A stretch of DNA of 64,000 bases from Hemileia vastatrix. Its lineage: Eukaryota > Basidiomycota > Pucciniomycetes > Pucciniales > Zaghouaniaceae. Every line of letters starts with the position of its first letter. Position 1 is the stretch's first letter. The translations under genes and the position numbers were made by a program. The stretch covers positions 19,518,103 to 19,582,102 of the forward strand of contig JASXTE010000011.1 of NCBI GenBank assembly GCA_030280995.1, given 5' to 3'. The notes beneath the pieces were generated by a model. That model was not told the DNA's origin. It made no database searches and saw only the letters and a program-made list of their open reading frames with translations. This document shows positions 23,001 to 34,103 of this stretch, in pieces.

Positions 23001-23672
23001 GAATTTGCTTATAATAACTGGACTCATTCTTTGACACGACAATCTCCGTTCGAAACTGTTTATGGAAGACATCCTCAATTCAACTCAATCCACGTAGGAG
23101 CTAGTCATCCTGCTGAACATTATCTTTGAACCATATCACGACTCCAAGAGGAACTTAAATCAAATTTGTAATTAGCAATTTGAAGGTACAAGGAACGGGC
23201 CGACATACATCAACAATCTGCTCCTTCTTTTAAACCAGGCAACAAAGTATGGCTTGATGCATGAAACATTTGAATGACTCGACAATCAAAGAAACTAGCT
23301 GAAAAGTGCTTGGGACCATTTGAAATCGACTCTGAAGTCTCTAAAACTGCATTTCAACTCAAGCTACCTCCTAAATGGCAGGCTATTCACCCTTTTTTCC
23401 ACGTATCTCTCCTGGAACTAGCTCGAGAAACATACCCAGGCAAGAACCAACCTCCTCCGGAACCGGTAGAAGTAGAAGACCATCTAGAGTGGGAAGTAAG
23501 CTGTATCCTTGATTCAAGAATGCGCAAGGGGAAACTTCGATACCTCGTGGAATGGGAAGGCTTCCTCGATGATTCAGACAAAACATCCTGGGAACCAGCC
23601 ATCAATGTTTCTAACGCCCTTGAACTCCTAAAATCTTTTCATCTTAAATATCCTTTAAAACCAAAACCTTAA
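20040..23672 (+). pseudogene. Gypsy-B pol: protease, RT, RNase H, integrase, chromodomain
   Basis: One frame, interrupted. The aspartic protease has LIDSGAS (20163-20183). RT has LRLCVDYRKLN and VYLDDILIF (YxDD near 21301-21327). RNase H starts near IVETDARDHAISAV (21738) and has TDHNALKYF. Integrase has an HHCC finger (HDSLLAGH ... CYKC, 22417-22542), then DDE residues in MDFISQLP, DRGSLF and TDGQTERVNQ. The C-terminus is a chromodomain (EWEVSCILDSRMRKG, YLVEWEGF, TSWEPA; 23490-23640). Stops: TGA at 20241, 21375, 21381, 23127, 23181, 23262, 23271; TAG at 21828; TAA at 23169. Chromodomain integrases direct insertion to marked chromatin in related elements. Confidence 0.93.
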
Positions 23673-23870
23673 AACTCTTTTTTTTCTTTCTTTATTTTCT
23701 TTCTTTTTTCCTTCTTCTCTTTAAAATCTAAAACATCTTTACCTTTAAAATTTCCTTATTCTTTCTTCTTTTTTCCTTTCATAAGTTTTTCAACCTTCTT
23801 AAAAATAAATAAAATTTAATTTAATTTAATTTAAAAAAAATTAAAAAATAAAAATAAAAATAAAAATAAA

Positions 23871-23901
<31 letters not shown>

Positions 23902-24603
23902 TAAAAATAAAAATAAAAATAAAAATAAAAATAAAAATAAAAATAAAAATAAAAATAAAAATAAAAATAAAAATAAAAATAAAAATAAAAATAAAAATAA
24001 AAATAAAAATAAAAATAAAAATAAAAATAAAAATAAAAATAAAAATAAAAATAAAAATAAAAATAAAAATAAAAATAAAAATAAAAATAAAAATAAAAAT
24101 AAAAATAAAAATAAAAATAAAAATAAAAATAAAAATAAAAATAAAAATAAAAATAAAAATAAAAATAAAAATAAAAATAAAAATAAAAATAAAAATAAAA
24201 ATAAAAATAAAAATAAAAATAAAAATAAATATAAATATAAAAATAAAAATAAAAATAAAAATAAAAATAAAAATAAAAATAAAAATAAAAATAAAAATAA
24301 AAATAAAAATAAAAATAAAAATAAAAATAAAAATAAAAATAAAAATAAAAATAAAAATAAAAATAAAAATAAAAATAAAAATAAAAATAAAAATAAAAAT
24401 AAAAATAAAAATAAAAATAAAAATAAAAATAAAAATAAAAATAAAAATAAAAATAAAAATAAAAATAAAAATAAAAATAAAAATAAAAATAAAAATAAAA
24501 ATAAAAATAAAAATAAAAATAAAAATAAAAATAAAAATAAAAATAAAAATAAAAATAAAAATAAAAATAAAAATAAAAATAAAAATAAAAATAAAAATAA
24601 AAA

Positions 24604-24634
<31 letters not shown>

Positions 24635-25442
24635 TAAAAATAAAAATAAAAATAAAAATAAAAATAAAAATAAAAATAAAAATAAAAATAAAAATAAAAA
24701 TAAAAATAAAAATAAAAATAAAAATAAAAATAAAAATAAAAATAAAAATAAAAATAAAAAAATAAAATAAAATAAAATAAAACAAAATAAATAAAATAAA
24801 ACCTTCTAAAATTTCTTTAACTTTTCTTTTCTTTTCTTTTCAATTTACTACATACATTCTTTCCTTAAAAAATTCTTTTCCTCAAACTATCAAAATTTTT
24901 CACAAACACAACACCACAATCTTTCTCAAATTTTACTTCAACCTCTAAATATCTCTTTTAAAAATTCTTCAAACAATTACTTCTTCTTTTAAAATTCTTT
25001 TTTAAAATAAAATTTCACTGCTTCTCTTCTCTTCTTTTTTTTCTTTTTCAAATAACTAAAATTCCTTAAAACTTCAATAAATAAACTTTCACAAATAACA
25101 ATTTTATTTTCTTTCCTTAAATTTTCATTTCCAATAAAATTATTTCAATCAACTATTTCTTTTTCCTACTTAAATTTTTCTTTCAAAATTTAAACTAAAA
25201 CTCTTTCAATTAAAATTTCTTTCTTTTCTTCTTTCATTCAAAATCCTTCTTTCAAAATTTAAAAAAAAAAATTTCAATTTTTTATTCTTTTTTTTTCTTT
25301 TTTCTCTCAAAATTTTATAAAAATAAAATTTTAAAACTTTAAATTAAAAACAACAAAATAAAATAAATAAATACAAATTGTTTCTACTTTTCTTTTTTCT
25401 TTCTCCTTCCATTTTAAATTTTCTCCTTTATTTTCTCTCAAA
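23673..25442. repeat. Low-complexity tract including a ~940-bp (AAAAAT)n array
   Basis: 23841-24790 is an almost pure AAAAAT hexamer array with few interruptions (for example ATAAATATAAAT near 24230 and a pentamer-like phase slip near 24600). Pyrimidine-rich sequence flanks it on both sides up to 25442. ORFs here are purely compositional. Confidence 0.9.
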
Positions 25443-26370
25443 CTATCCCTTCATCTTCTCCAAAATTACCCTTATTTCATTCCTACATTTCTCAAAAACT
25501 TCCTCCTCTCCTACCGGTACCACTTCTTCATATTCCAGTAGTTCTTTGGCCAGGTCGAAGGAAGCGGAATCGAAAATCTTATAGACTTCACCGCTTAAAT
25601 CTTCAATAAACCTGGTTCGTTGACCTGGTTGAGGTTTCTTCGACCATACCTGGTCGAGAGTCTCTTTGATATCTTCCCTCAAATCAACCACTGGTTGATT
25701 TGCCTCAACTGGCAGCAACGGCGCAGCTTCCACAATTGGAACTTCTGCAATGATATCTTGATTCTAAAACAAGATCATCAGTAACATAATTTCTAAAACA
25801 ACAGAAAAATGGACTTACTTCAAATATGGGGTCAGCCTCTAAGAATAATTTTGGAGTAACCTCCACTGCCATTTCTTTCTCCTCTTTGTCATCCTCAATG
25901 ACCACCTGTCGCTTTTTTGGAGTTCTCCTTGAAATGAGAACTTCTTCCTCATCTTCCTCCACCAACTCATTCACCTCCTCTTCTACCCTTTGTTTCTTAC
26001 TCGTGGCCTGGGTTACCCAGGTTGCTACATCATCTTCAACTTCCTCCTCATTCTCTCCCACCGATTGATCATCCCCAATTGAAACATCCCAAATATCTTT
26101 GACTACCTCTTTTGTCTTGAGAATCACCCAATATTTAGTCTTCGTGAACCGACTCTTGATGTCAGCATTCTTCGACAAGGCATCACACGCCACCCGTCTC
26201 CAGAAGCAATACTCGCACTTTTTGTGAGGACCTCGTGTTGCCGTACTTTCAACGCAAAAGTACTCCATCGATTTTCAGGCTGTGCAGGCCTGGGAATATT
26301 GCTGGGTAACGATTGCCCCATTGGCTTTGGGGTGTAGAGGTGTGGGAGTTGGGGTAGGACAATTCATCAT
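25443..26370 (-). pseudogene. Antisense Zn2Cys6-like gene carried by Gypsy-B
   Basis: A two-exon gene on the strand opposite gag/pol, between pol and the 3' LTR. Exon 1 is 26370-25819 and exon 2 is 25763-25443; the 55-nt intron (GTAAGT..TTTTAG, TACTGAT branch-like motif) keeps the frame, giving about 290 codons. Residues 29-61 read C-TA-stop-KSMEYF-C, 12 residues, CEYCFWRRVAC. That is exactly CX2CX6C-X12-CX2CX6C except that the second Cys (codon 32, 26277-26275) is TGA. Acidic stretches follow (EEEVEDDVATW, EEVNELVEEDEEE) with basic KKRQ patches, then a helical C-terminus (YKIFDSASFDLAKELLEYEE). The pattern and layout match the antisense genes of family A. Transcription-factor-like function is inference. 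Confidence 0.65.
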
Positions 26371-26452
26371 AGTAAATTATAAAGTAATTAAAAATAAAAG
26401 GGGAGGGAAACTAGTGTGGGAAGTATGTCTCACGCTCAACGGAGCTCGCTTT

Positions 26453-26461
26453 TTTATACCC
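26453..26461 (-). promoter_or_regulatory. Candidate TATA box of the antisense gene
   Basis: On the minus strand CCCGGGTATAAAAAAGCGAG lies ~85 bp upstream of the ATG at 26370 and just outside the 3' LTR. Position and sequence suit a dedicated promoter for the antisense gene. Confidence 0.55.
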
Positions 26462-26468
26462 GGGAATC

Positions 26469-27278
26469 TGTCACCCACCACATGACACTCAAGGCAAAAG
26501 CAGCTCATTAAATCAATAATAAAGAGGTCTAAATCCATACTCAAAGCGCAGAAAGCAATTCTCCATAGCAACTGCAACTTTCCTTTGTGTACTCGCTATT
26601 CAATTGCACTAGTCTAAACTTTAAATCTAAATTAGTCAATCTCTCAATAGTGTGTCTCAGTCTTTTCTTCAATAAGTGATGCACAGCGCAAAAGTTTATG
26701 TAATGGTGCACTAAAAGGTTTATTAAATGTCTGTGAATTATTAAAAGGGGTAGTGAGCATGGATGGAATGGATAGTGGAGGATTAAAGGGTTAACGGATG
26801 TTAGTGAGGAGGGTCCAGGTGTAATGGATGTATTTTTAATGGTCTGTGGTGTGCGGAATAGTGGATGGGTATGAGGTCAATGCGAGGAGGAGTAAAGGAT
26901 ATAAAAGGGGTTGGGATTTTTGGTTTGACATTCTTTAGAATTAAATTATAGAACGTATATATAGTTAATAGTGGTAAAGCTTTAGGTTAAATCATTATTA
27001 TTGTATCTTTCCTTATTTTCTCAGTAATCATTTCTGAATCCTAAATATTTGATTATTGAGTTTCCAACCCTTTGTGATATTTTAAGAATTTTAATATTAC
27101 CTTTAAATTATATTAGAATTCTCCTCAAACCTATCTCAATGCAGTAGTTCTTCCTTCGAGTCATATTTGAATCACTTCCTCAAACATTTCCTCTGTTTCT
27201 CAACAAAGTTTCTAAACTCCTTTCTCCATCTCACTTCCAGGAACACCCTCGACCTTGTGCCTAGGTCATCCGGTGACA
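26469..27278 (+). repeat. 3' LTR of Gypsy-B
   Basis: TGTCACCC ... GGTGACA, 810 bp. It differs from the 5' LTR at scattered positions only. A TATAAAA box is at 26900-26906. No clean polypurine tract abuts it; the nearest purine run is AAAAGGGGAGGGAAA near 26396. Confidence 0.93.
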
Positions 27279-27370
27279 CCCCCAAACTTGGCTTTGCTAA
27301 ATTTAGAGACTCCTCCTGTGGATAGCCTCTGCCAATCTTCAAAACCAACACCAAAACAACACCCATTCCT

Positions 27371-27500
27371 CAGTTTATAGTCTTGGGGGACTAAAAAATC
27401 TTCAGTTTATAGTCTTGAGGGACTGAAAGACAAGTTTTCAGTTTAAAGTATTGATGGACTAATGCATATTTCAGTTTAGAGTCTTGATGGACTAATGCAT
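27371..27500 (-). repeat. AGTC-N6-GACT motif array in the inverted family A half
   Basis: In this orientation the unit reads CAGTTTATAGTCTTGGGGGACT. Four copies lie here (two with a GGGGG/GAGGG spacer, then TTGATGG versions), and more are embedded in the adjacent 179-bp repeats. Confidence 0.8.
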
Positions 27501-28000
27501 ATTCACACCCATTTTACTTGCTGAACTTCAACATCCATTTCATCTTCTACCAATCACTTATAAAAAAGTTTTCTTATCTCTTTCTTTTTATCATTTTTAT
27601 TCTACCAAAGATCATGTCAAACCTTAGTCTTGATGTACTAATGAATATTTCAGTTTAGAGTCTTGATGGACTAATGCATATTCACCCCCATTTTACTTGC
27701 TGAACTTAAACATCCACTTCATCTTCTACCAATCACTTATAAAAAAATTTTCTTATATCTTTCTCTTTATCATTATTATTCTACCAAAGATCATGTCAAA
27801 CCTTAGTCTTGATGGACTAATGAATATTTCAGTTTAGAGTCTTGATGAACTAATGCATATTCACCCCCATTTCACCTGATGAAGTTCAACATCCACTTCA
27901 TCTTCTACCTATCACTTATAAAACAATTTTCTTATCTCTTTCTCTTTATCATTGTTATTCTACCAAAGATCATGTCAAACCTTAAATTACCTTCTGTTGA
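27480..28000 (+). repeat. 179-bp tandem triplication of the gene A promoter and start codon
   Basis: Three successive units each carry a TATAAAA box (27559, 27738, 27917), a pyrimidine-rich leader and ATCATGTCAAACCTTA with the ATG (27614, 27793, 27972). Spacing is exactly 179 bp. Each unit also carries an AGTCTTGATGGACT motif. Only the third ATG opens into the body of gene A. Confidence 0.85.
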
Positions 28001-29487
28001 CCCCTTAAGCCTTCCTTTCTTCACTTCTCCCAAAGACAATGCTTGCAAAAAGTGCATTCATGTGTGCGGACCCTGCACATTCACTCTTCAAACACCAAAG
28101 GCCAAAATGTAAAACAGAGCTGGTGAATCTTGCAATTCGAAGAAGAAAAGATGTGATAAATATCCCAACTATCCTTTACCTCTTCCTTCACCTTCTCACA
28201 AATACATCTCCAGATCCCCTAAAAGATCTCCAGAACTAGGTCCTTCTACTACTACTTTATCTGAAGTTCCTGTCAGAAGATCCTGGAGATCTGTCCCCAG
28301 AACTCTCTATAAATTAAAATCTCTATCTTCCAAAGAATCTGATATCATCTCTTCAAATTCCACTTCAAAAGCTTCAAATTCAGCTCCTAGGCTGCTAGAC
28401 TGTGTCTGGGCTTCCCACCCACCTCTCTGGGAAGCAAAAATCAGGCTCAAAACCTTCAAAAACAGCCAGAAAATAACCAAAAATCTTCAAAAAACAACCA
28501 AACATTTGCACAAGAACCTCCTTGTTCTCCCAGAGCAATGCAAGCAAAATTTTCAAGGTTCAACAACATAAAAAATCCACAAACTTCAAGAAGACCTTCC
28601 AGAGCTCCCTGATAACAAATCAGGGCTCCTAAAACTTCTCAACAACCAAAATCACCTTCTCTATCCAGGAGAAGAAACTACATCTCCCCTATGCCTGCCA
28701 ACTACACCTCTGAAAGTTCCTTCACTTCTAGTAATTCCTTCAGAAGACAAAATTCAGCCCTCAGGTCACCTTCACCTGCCCCATCCTCCAACAACAATGG
28801 TTTCCCAGTACCAGGAACTAATCAAACATAGCAGGATAAAAATAGCAACAACAACTCCAACAAAAATTCTCTCTCTCTAGCTAGGCCCCATGAAGAGTTT
28901 CATCTTAGTTCACCTTCTGAGCACCCACTGAAAGAAGACCAAGATAATCCATATTTATATCTGGCAGATCCTTCCACCACACATCTTTCCAAGCCTTCAG
29001 AAGTCCAAATTCCTACAGCATATAATTTTTAAGAGCTTCCTATTTGTAAGTACCATAATCTTTGATCCAATTTAATCAAAAAAATGTAACTTCTGAACAA
29101 AATTCTTCTTGTTTAAATGGAACCCCTCCTTCTAAAATTACTATTGGAGTTGTCCAACCCCTTGAAACTACATTAGCTCTGAATTAAGCTAATATGAAAC
29201 AGAAACTAAGCATAATGTGTTAAAACATGCTAAAGGCGTTTGCTCTTCATGGACCATTAAATGAGTTTGAAAGCACCCTGAGAAAGCAAATTCTGGAAGA
29301 CCACTGGAAGAAGTCTAGGAAAATTAAGCACACCTTCCAACATTCCATCCCAGCCTCCTCCTCTTCCTCACAAAGACTACCTCCCAAACCAGTTCTAGAC
29401 CATCACAAACCTTACAATTCTTCCAGCAGACTACACCACAAGGAACACAGTGCATCCTCCAATCCCAACAAGAAACAGAAATGCTAA
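27972..29487 (+). pseudogene. Decayed antisense gene A in the inverted family A half
   Basis: It starts MSNLKLPSVDP. The first cluster is complete (CKKCIHVCGPC, CX2CX6C), then comes a TAA, then RAGESCNSKKKRC, where the first Cys of the second cluster is Gly. The Ser/Pro-rich body is frameshifted. The intron donor (GTAAGT, 29046) is kept but the acceptor is damaged (TTTAA). The C-terminal block at 29227-29487 (LKAFALHGPLNEFESTLRKQ) is well conserved. Confidence 0.75.
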
Positions 29488-29633
29488 CACATGCCAAACC
29501 AATCTCCAGAAGCTTCCACCTCCAGAGATTAAATTATAGAAAACAGAAAATAATATAAATAAATAAATAAATGAAAAAATAAAATAGAAAAACAATTAAT
29601 AATTATCAGTTATAATTTTACTTTAATTTTTAT

Positions 29634-32600
29634 TTGATTAATTTTTTATTTTATTTTTATTTTATATTTATTTTATTTTTATTTTATTTTTATTTTATTT
29701 TTCTTTTATTTTTCTTTTATTTTTATTTTATTTTTATTTTATTTTTATTTTATTTTTATTTTATTTTTATTTTATTTTTATTTTATTTTTATTTTATTTT
29801 TATTTTATTTTTATTTTATTTTTATTTTATTTTTATTTTATTTTTATTTTATTTTTATTTTATTTTTATTTTATTTTTATTTTATTTTTATTTTATTTAA
29901 TTATTATTTTTATTTTATTTTTATTTTATTTTTATTTTATTTTTATTTTATTTTTATTTTATTTTTATTTTATTTTTATTTTATTTTTATTTTATTTTGA
30001 TTTTATTTTTATTTTATTTTTATTTTATTTTTATTTTATTTTTATTTTATTTTTATTTTATTTTTATTTTATTTTTATTTTATTTTTATTTTATTTTTAT
30101 TTTATTTTTATTTTATTTTTATTTTATTTTATTTTTATTTTATTTTTATTTTATTTTTATTTTATTTTTATTTTATTTTTATTTTATTTTTATTTTATTT
30201 TTATTTTATTTTTATTTTATTTTTATTTTATTTTTATTTTATTTTTATTTTTTTTTATTTTATTTTTATTTTATTTTTATTTTATTTTTATTTTATTTTT
30301 ATTTTATTTTTATTTTATTTTTATTTTATTTTTATTTTATTTTTATTTTATTTTTATTTTATTTTTATTTTATTTTTATTTTATTTTTATTTTATTTTTA
30401 TTTTATTTTTATTTTATTTTTATTTTATTTTTATTATATTTTTATTTTATTTTTATTTTATTTTTATTTTATTTTATTTTATTTTATTTTATTTTTGTTT
30501 TATTTTTATTTTATTTTTGTTTTATTTTTATTTTATTTTTGTTTTATTTTTATTTTATTTTTATTTTTATTTTATTTTTATTTTATTTTTATTTTATTTT
30601 TATTTTATTTTTATTTTATTTTTATTTTATTTTTATTTTATTTTTATTTTATTTTTATTTTATTTTTATTTTATTTTTATTTTATTTTTATTTTATTTTT
30701 ATTTTATTTTTATTTTATTTTTATTTTACTTTTATTTTATTTTTATTTTATTTTTATTTTATTTTTATTTTATTTTTATTTTATTTTTATTTTATTTTTA
30801 TTTTATTTTTATTTTATTTTTATTTTATTTTTATTTTATTTTTATTTTATTTTTATTTTATTTTATTTTTATTTTATTTTTATTAATTTTTATTTTATTT
30901 TTATTTTTATTTTATTTTTATTTTGTTTTTATTTTATTTTTATTTTATTTTTATTTTATTTTTATTTTATTTTTATTTTTTTTATTATTTTTATTTTTAT
31001 TTTTATTTTTATTTTTATTTTTATTTTTATTTTTATTTTTATTTTTATTTTTATTTTTATTTTTATTTTTATTTTTATTTTTATTTTTATTTTTATTTTT
31101 ATTTTTATTTTTATTTTTATTTTTATTTTTATTTTTATTTTTATTTTTATTTTTATTTTTATTTTTATTTTTATTTTTATTTTTATTTTTATTTTTATTT
31201 TTATTTTTATTTTTATTTTTATTTTTATTTTTATTTTTATTTTTATTTTTATTTTTATTTTTATTTTTATTTTTATTTTTATTTTTATTTTTATTTTTAT
31301 TTTTATTTTTATTTTTATTTTTATTTTTATTTTTATTTTTATTTTTATTTTTATTTTTATTTTTATTTTTATTTTTATTTTTTTTTATTTTTATTTTTAT
31401 TTTTATTTTTATTTTTATTTTTATTTTTATTTTTATTTTTATTTTTATTTTTATTTTTATTTTTATTTTTATTTTTATTTTTATTTTTATTTTTATTTTT
31501 ATTTTTATTTTTATTTTTATTTTTATTTTTATTTTAATTTTTATTTTTATTTTTATTTTTATTTTTATTTTAATTTTTATTTTTATTTTTATTTTTATTT
31601 TAATTTTTATTTTAATTTTAATTTTAATTTTAATTTTAATTTTAATTTTAATTTTAATTTTAATTTTAATTTTAATTTTAATTTTAATTTTAATTTTAAT
31701 TTTAATTTTAATTTTAATTTTAATTTTAATTTTAATTTTAATTTTAATTTTAATTTTAATTTTAATTTTAATTTTAATTTTAATTTTAATTTTAATTTTA
31801 ATTTTAATTTTAATTTTAATTTTAATTTTAATTTTAATTTTAATTTTAATTTTAATTTTAATTTTAATTTTAATTTTAATTTTAATTTTAATTTTAATTT
31901 TAATTTTAATTTTAATTTTAATTTTAATTTTAATTTTAATTTTAATTTTAATTTTAATTTTAATTTTAATTTTAATTTTAATTTTAATTTTAATTTTAAT
32001 TTTAATTTTAATTTTAATTTTAATTTTAATTTTAATTTTAATTTTAATTTTAATTTTAATTTTAATTTTAATTTTAATTTTAATTTTAATTTTAATTTTA
32101 ATTTTAATTTTAATTTTAATTTTAATTTTAATTTTAATTTTAATTTTAATTTTAATTTTAATTTTAATTTTAATTTTAATTTTAATTTTAATTTTAATTT
32201 TAATTTTAATTTTAATTTTAATTTTAATTTTAATTTTAATTTTAATTTTAATTTTAATTTTAATTTTAATTTTAATTTTAATTTTAATTTTAATTTTAAT
32301 TTTAATTTTAATTTTAATTTTAATTTTAATTTTAATTTTAATTTTAATTTTAATTTTAATTTTAATTTTAATTTTAATTTTAATTTTAATTTTAATTTTA
32401 ATTTTAATTTTAATTTTAATTTTAATTTTAATTTTAATTTTAATTTTAATTTTAATTTTAATTTTAATTTTAATTTTAATTTTAATTTTAATTTTAATTT
32501 TAATTTTAATTTTAATTTTAATTTTAATTTTAATTTTAATTTTAATTTTAATTTTAATTTTAATTTTAATTTTAATTTTAATTTTAATTTTAATTTTAAT

Positions 32601-32635
32601 TTTAATTTTAATTTTAATTTAATTTAATTTTTAAT
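29634..32635 (+). repeat. 3-kb A/T microsatellite with three successive unit types
   Basis: 29640-30985 is an 11-bp unit (TTTTATTTTTA); 30986-31610 is a 6-bp unit (TTTTTA); 31611-32620 is a near-perfect 6-bp unit (TTTTAA). The change points are sharp. It lies at the place of the short TTTTATTTTATTTCATTT spacer of the young family A copy (~50805-50880). The very long ORFs here (up to 876 codons) encode only F, Y, I, L and N and are artefacts. Confidence 0.95.
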
Positions 32636-32813
32636 TTTTTTTAATTTTTTATTTTTATTCTGCAGATATTGCCTATAAATAGTAACCCACTAAAAAAAAC
32701 TTCAAAAATAATAAAAGTCATAATGCCCAATAAATATGAGAGCTGAGAAAATAAAATTGAACAATAATAAAATAAAATTTATAATAATTACAGAAGGTAT
32801 CCCCCAGCCAATT
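32636..32813 (-). other. Family A spacer fragment up to the Gypsy-C insertion
   Basis: It ends GGTATCCCCCAGCCAATT, the inverse of AATTGGCTGGGGGATACC at ~50787-50804 of the young family A copy. Gypsy-C therefore landed inside the family A spacer. Confidence 0.7.
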
Positions 32814-34091
32814 TGTCGGCCAGTCGTCTAGAAGAAGGAAAGAAAAGGGGAAAGAAGAAGAGGAGGAAAGAAAAATAAGAAATAAAAGAAATAAGATAAA
32901 AAAAGATTTAATTTATTTAAAGAGGAGCAATGACAATTTATTTGAGAGCTGACACAAAAAAATAAGGCTTTTTAAATGAAAATATTTATTTAGAGTAGGG
33001 ATTATTTTCTCTGCGCAGAAAACACTATTATTACTATCAGACTTAAAGCAACCTGTAATTAGTTATATAAAATTTTAAATTAGAATTTTAATACTATTAA
33101 AAATAATGTAAAGGTAATATATTAAAAATATGTTCAAGTTTTGATTTTATAATAAGTGATGTAGCTACAGGGGATTATACAAAGCCTTTTTTAAACAAGG
33201 GATCCTCTGAAGTGCCAAAATAATTAATTACAAAAGAGTAATAAAGTGAAACAAGAATATAAAAGAATTTAACTAAGACATAGATAAGGAGAGAAAAACA
33301 TGAAACAATAAACTAAATCCATGAGTAAGTAATCAATTTTCCCACCATAAGGTCCCAAAACAATTAATTAAAATAATTAGTAACTAAGTAAGCTTGAAAC
33401 ATAAGAACAGTGAGTAAAATAACCCAAAACAGATATTACAGTGAGATATAAAGGGTTTAATTAAAACAAATAGAATGATTTTCACGCAAAAATCTATGTA
33501 ATTAATTTAATCCAGTATAATGCAAATTTAATTAATTGTTTTAACTAAGTTACTAAATTCAATAACTAATTTAAATGAAACAATTAAATAATTTAATGAT
33601 ATTTCCCATTTAAAGTGATAATTTTAATACCATCTTATTAAATAAGTGTTTTAATTTATTTAATAATTTTACTTACACAATTAAGGGTCAAAAAAGCGCC
33701 CAATATTATTGGTTTATAAGATATGTATGGTTTTAATTATTATATAATTTCATTTAATTCATTTAATTTCATTATAAGCTCATTTTACACTTATAATTAT
33801 AATATATGTTTATAACTAATTAATTATGAATTTATATTTCTTAAATACATAAGAATGCGCCATAATTTATAGAATATAAAATATATCATGCTTAATTTAA
33901 ATGTATAAATAATTTATACAATAATAAAATTAATATAATATTTATTGTATATATTTAATAAAATAATTATATCATTTCATTATGCAATATAATATTAATT
34001 TATATACATAATAAGAATATTTTTACGCCCTCTTTCAGATCCAGTAAATTGGCATAAAATTTACTGGGCTCCTGATATAGCCTGGTTGACA
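32814..34091 (-). repeat. 3' LTR of Gypsy-C
   Basis: 1278 bp, TGTCAACCAGGCTATATCAG ... GGCCGACA on the minus strand. It matches the solo LTR at 1640-10237 over its full length. Confidence 0.9.
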
Positions 34092-34103
34092 CTCCCTCAC
34101 TCT
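34092..34103 (-). other. Polypurine tract of Gypsy-C
   Basis: AGAGTGAGGGAG on the minus strand directly before the LTR start TGTCAACC. The end of the pol ORF overlaps it. Confidence 0.75.

Larger units (their letters stand above)
17948..27278 (+). mobile_element. Gypsy-B: complete chromodomain Ty3/gypsy retrotransposon
   Basis: 9.33 kb with two 810-bp LTRs and a 5-bp CCCCC target duplication (17943-17947 and 27279-27283). It sits inside an ATTACCCCC hairpin arm of the family A remnant. The order is LTR, gag, PR-RT-RNaseH-IN-chromodomain, an (AAAAAT)n tract, an antisense Zn2Cys6-like gene, LTR. The coding frames are broken by about a dozen in-frame stops, almost all explicable as C-to-T changes, so the element looks inactive. 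Confidence 0.93.
27284..29530 (-). mobile_element. Continuation of the inverted family A half after the Gypsy-B insertion
   Basis: AAACTTGGCTTTGC directly continues the family A sequence interrupted at 17947 (compare 52940-52953 of the young copy, inverse orientation). It contains AGTC-motif copies, a triplicated promoter segment and a decayed antisense gene A. Confidence 0.8.

Noticed and set aside
23841..24785. 314-codon minus-strand ORF
   Set aside because: Encoded by the (AAAAAT)n array; purely compositional.
29997..32627. ORFs of up to 876 codons
   Set aside because: They consist only of F, Y, I, L and N from an A/T microsatellite; no gene.
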